Shown one piece after another: positions 13,390-14,795 of a DNA stretch of 14,795 nucleotides (positions are counted from its first letter, which is position 1; each line of letters begins with the position of its first letter). Made by a program: the position numbers and the translations under genes. This DNA is from JBDSYA01 sp039925865. GTDB taxonomy: Bacteria > Bacteroidota > Ignavibacteria > Tepidaquicellales > Tepidaquicellaceae. The notes below the pieces were generated by a model that saw nothing but the letters and a program-made list of their open reading frames with translations, was not told the DNA's origin and did no database searches. Where the stretch lies: contig JBDSYA010000029.1 in the NCBI GenBank assembly GCA_039925865.1, positions 1-14,795 on the forward strand, written 5' to 3'.

Positions 13390-14691
13390 TTATTTTACCA
13401 GCATCATTTTCTTTGTCATCAGGAAATTTTTACCTGAACCCGCAACATTGATAGTGTAAAAGTATATTCCGCTTGAAAGATTATCAGCGTTGAGTATTAT
13501 TGAATAATAACCTGCTGTTTGAATTTCATTAACCAATGATGCAACTTCTTTTCCTGACATATCTAATAATTTTAAGCTTACTTTACCGTCAACATTTATA
13601 TCGTAATCAATTCTTGTTGAAGGATTAAATGGATTAGGATAATTCTGACTTAAATTAAATGATTCAGGTATTCCAATCACAACTTCATTGCTCAAATTGA
13701 AATATTCAAAATTTCCATTATAATCTATTTGCTTCAATCTATAGTTATAATTTCCGGAATTTAATCCTCTGTCAGTATATGAATAGCTATGAGATGAAGA
13801 TGTCGTTCCGTTACCGGAGACATTTCCAATCATTAACCACTCACCATTAACTAAAGATCTCTCAATGATAAATTCTGAGTTATTAATTTCTGTTTCTGTT
13901 GTCCATTTTAGTACAACGTTTCTGCTTACAACATTAGAATAAAAAGAAGTAAGCTCCACAGGTAGAGCACTATTTTCATAAGAGCGATCAGCATAAATTC
14001 CGTCAATGATCAGAGTTGGTGCCTTTGATGCTGCCCCCTGAACTACTGTAACTTTTCCAACATGAGGAAGGTCGTTAATCCCTAATCCCATAGGTCCTAA
14101 CGTCGGCAATGGTTCGAATAACGGTGGGCAATCATTAAACACAAATAAACTTACAAGGTCGTTATTAGCCCCGGGAACAAAAGTATATTTTAAAAGCACT
14201 ACATAAGTTGTATTTAGAAAATACTGAGCCGGAGTATAGATTTCATTATTGTTGCCTGCTTTATTGAGACCGAATGCAATCTTACCTGCCGAATCTTTTG
14301 CATAAACTCTACCAATTTCACTACTAAAATTGGTAGTTGAATCACCTAAACTGAGAAAATAATCTCCGGTTTGAGCAGCAGAAAATCTAACCATACATGA
14401 AACGTAAGCGCTTCCGCTAGTTATCTTACTGGACAAAAACTTGGATGCATCAGGTCCGTTTGTATTTAGAGCAAGAGCATTGCCAATACCTGATCCTACA
14501 TAACAGGGAAATTCTAAACCGGGGGCAACAACAAGAAGAGCATTGGGGTTTCCATTTGATGTCCAACCATGAAGTGTTATTGGGTCTCCTACCGGATAAT
14601 CAAAATTTTCCTCGACAAACTGAGCGAATAATCCGGTAGATGTAAAAATTGATGGAACTAAAAAGCATACTAGTAAAATTAGCTTTTTCAT
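13390..14691 (-). CDS. Secreted protein with C-terminal type A T9SS sorting domain
   Basis: The 433-residue product has a signal peptide (1-23, cleavage after LFA). An N-terminal beta-rich region (24-240) begins ENFDYPVGDPITLHGWTSNG and ends IIDGIYADRSYENSA; it looks like a LamG-like jelly roll known from many secreted Ignavibacteria/Bacteroidota proteins. A fibronectin-like segment follows (243-340; LPVELTSF, WTTETEINNSEFIIER, YRLKQIDYNG). The C-terminal 90 residues (344-433) are a type A sorting domain with FNLSQNYPNPFNPSTRIDYD, VSLKLLDMSGKEV and SSGIYFYTI. Established knowledge: such domains send proteins through the type IX secretion system, after which they are cleaved or anchored. No catalytic motif is seen, so a binding or adhesive role is an inference. 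The gene has its own Shine-Dalgarno sequence and terminator and stands alone. Confidence 0.9.
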   Translation of the reverse strand: MKKLILLVCFLVPSIFTSTGLFAQFVEENFDYPVGDPITLHGWTSNGNPNALLVVAPGLEFPCYVGSGIGNALALNTNGPDASKFLSSKITSGSAYVSCMVRFSAAQTGDYFLSLGDSTTNFSSEIGRVYAKDSAGKIAFGLNKAGNNNEIYTPAQYFLNTTYVVLLKYTFVPGANNDLVSLFVFNDCPPLFEPLPTLGPMGLGINDLPHVGKVTVVQGAASKAPTLIIDGIYADRSYENSALPVELTSFYSNVVSRNVVLKWTTETEINNSEFIIERSLVNGEWLMIGNVSGNGTTSSSHSYSYTDRGLNSGNYNYRLKQIDYNGNFEYFNLSNEVVIGIPESFNLSQNYPNPFNPSTRIDYDINVDGKVSLKLLDMSGKEVASLVNEIQTAGYYSIILNADNLSSGIYFYTINVAGSGKNFLMTKKMMLVK

Positions 14692-14698
14692 TGCATTT

Positions 14699-14705
14699 CT
14701 CCTTT
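14699..14705 (-). promoter_or_regulatory. Shine-Dalgarno sequence of the T9SS protein gene
   Basis: The minus strand reads AAAGGAG followed by 7 bases and the ATG at 14691, ideal spacing. Most other genes in this window lack such a sequence, so this site both fixes the start and stands out from its neighbours. Confidence 0.8.
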
Positions 14706-14795
14706 CGGTTATGTTTTTATTTGGGATTATGAAAGAATAAATTTGTAGATAATTCTATCTTGGGATAAAATTAAAAATTAACTCCTCCACTTGTT

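Noticed and set aside
14700..14795. Possible end of another minus-strand gene at the right edge (NKWRS then TAA)
   Set aside because: Only about five codons are visible before a stop near 14778; this cannot be told from chance.
1..14795. CRISPR array, tRNA/rRNA gene, insertion sequence, defence or toxin-antitoxin system
   Set aside because: No regularly spaced repeats with unique spacers, no cloverleaf or rRNA-like stretch, no transposase or nuclease-like protein and no small paired toxin-antitoxin genes were seen on either strand.

Overview
The window looks like chromosome from a low-GC member of the Bacteroidota/Ignavibacteriota side of the FCB group. Four things point there. The 13390-14691 protein ends in a type A T9SS sorting domain with the SQNYPNPFNPST motif common in Ignavibacteria-type proteins. 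There is a GldA/GldF/GldG-type ABC system. One promoter matches the Bacteroidota form TTG-N19-TAnnTTTG exactly. Most genes lack an obvious Shine-Dalgarno sequence. The phylum is an inference; no rRNA or other marker gene lies in the window.

Layout. Positions 1-295 (minus) hold the start of an exported protein cut by the window edge, with two GC-rich palindromes inside its reading frame. It is followed by a periplasmic YceI-like protein (515-1087, minus), a small hypothetical gene (1316-1612, plus) and rdgB (1599-2228, minus), a nucleotide-pool sanitising enzyme. Divergent from rdgB is a two-gene unit: a polytopic membrane protein (2396-3424) and a di-heme cytochrome c with two related halves (3439-4428). 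Next come a small membrane protein (4500-4832) and an outer-membrane barrel-like protein (5173-5904), both apparently starting with TTG. The barrel gene abuts rfbB (5908-6933), dTDP-glucose 4,6-dehydratase. Eight TCAATRR heptamers follow directly after the rfbB stop codon.

The core of the window is a four-gene operon (7087-11328): an ABC ATPase (GldA-like), an ABC-2 permease (GldF-like), an auxiliary membrane-anchored protein (GldG-like) and a DUF4340 protein. Together they should form one inner-membrane ABC complex with large extracytoplasmic parts. It is preceded by the best promoter in the window. Next is plsY-gpsA (11381-13086), two consecutive steps of phospholipid synthesis: GpsA makes glycerol 3-phosphate and PlsY acylates it. 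A minus-strand T9SS-secreted protein (13390-14691), with a clear Shine-Dalgarno sequence and a strong intrinsic terminator, closes the window.

Most of the content is housekeeping or envelope related. I saw no tRNA, rRNA, CRISPR array, transposase, toxin-antitoxin pair or defence system, and no convincing previously undescribed system. The items most worth a second look are the palindromes inside the left-edge gene, the 29-bp perfect repeat inside the cytochrome gene, the heptamer array, and the complete Gld-like/DUF4340 cluster.
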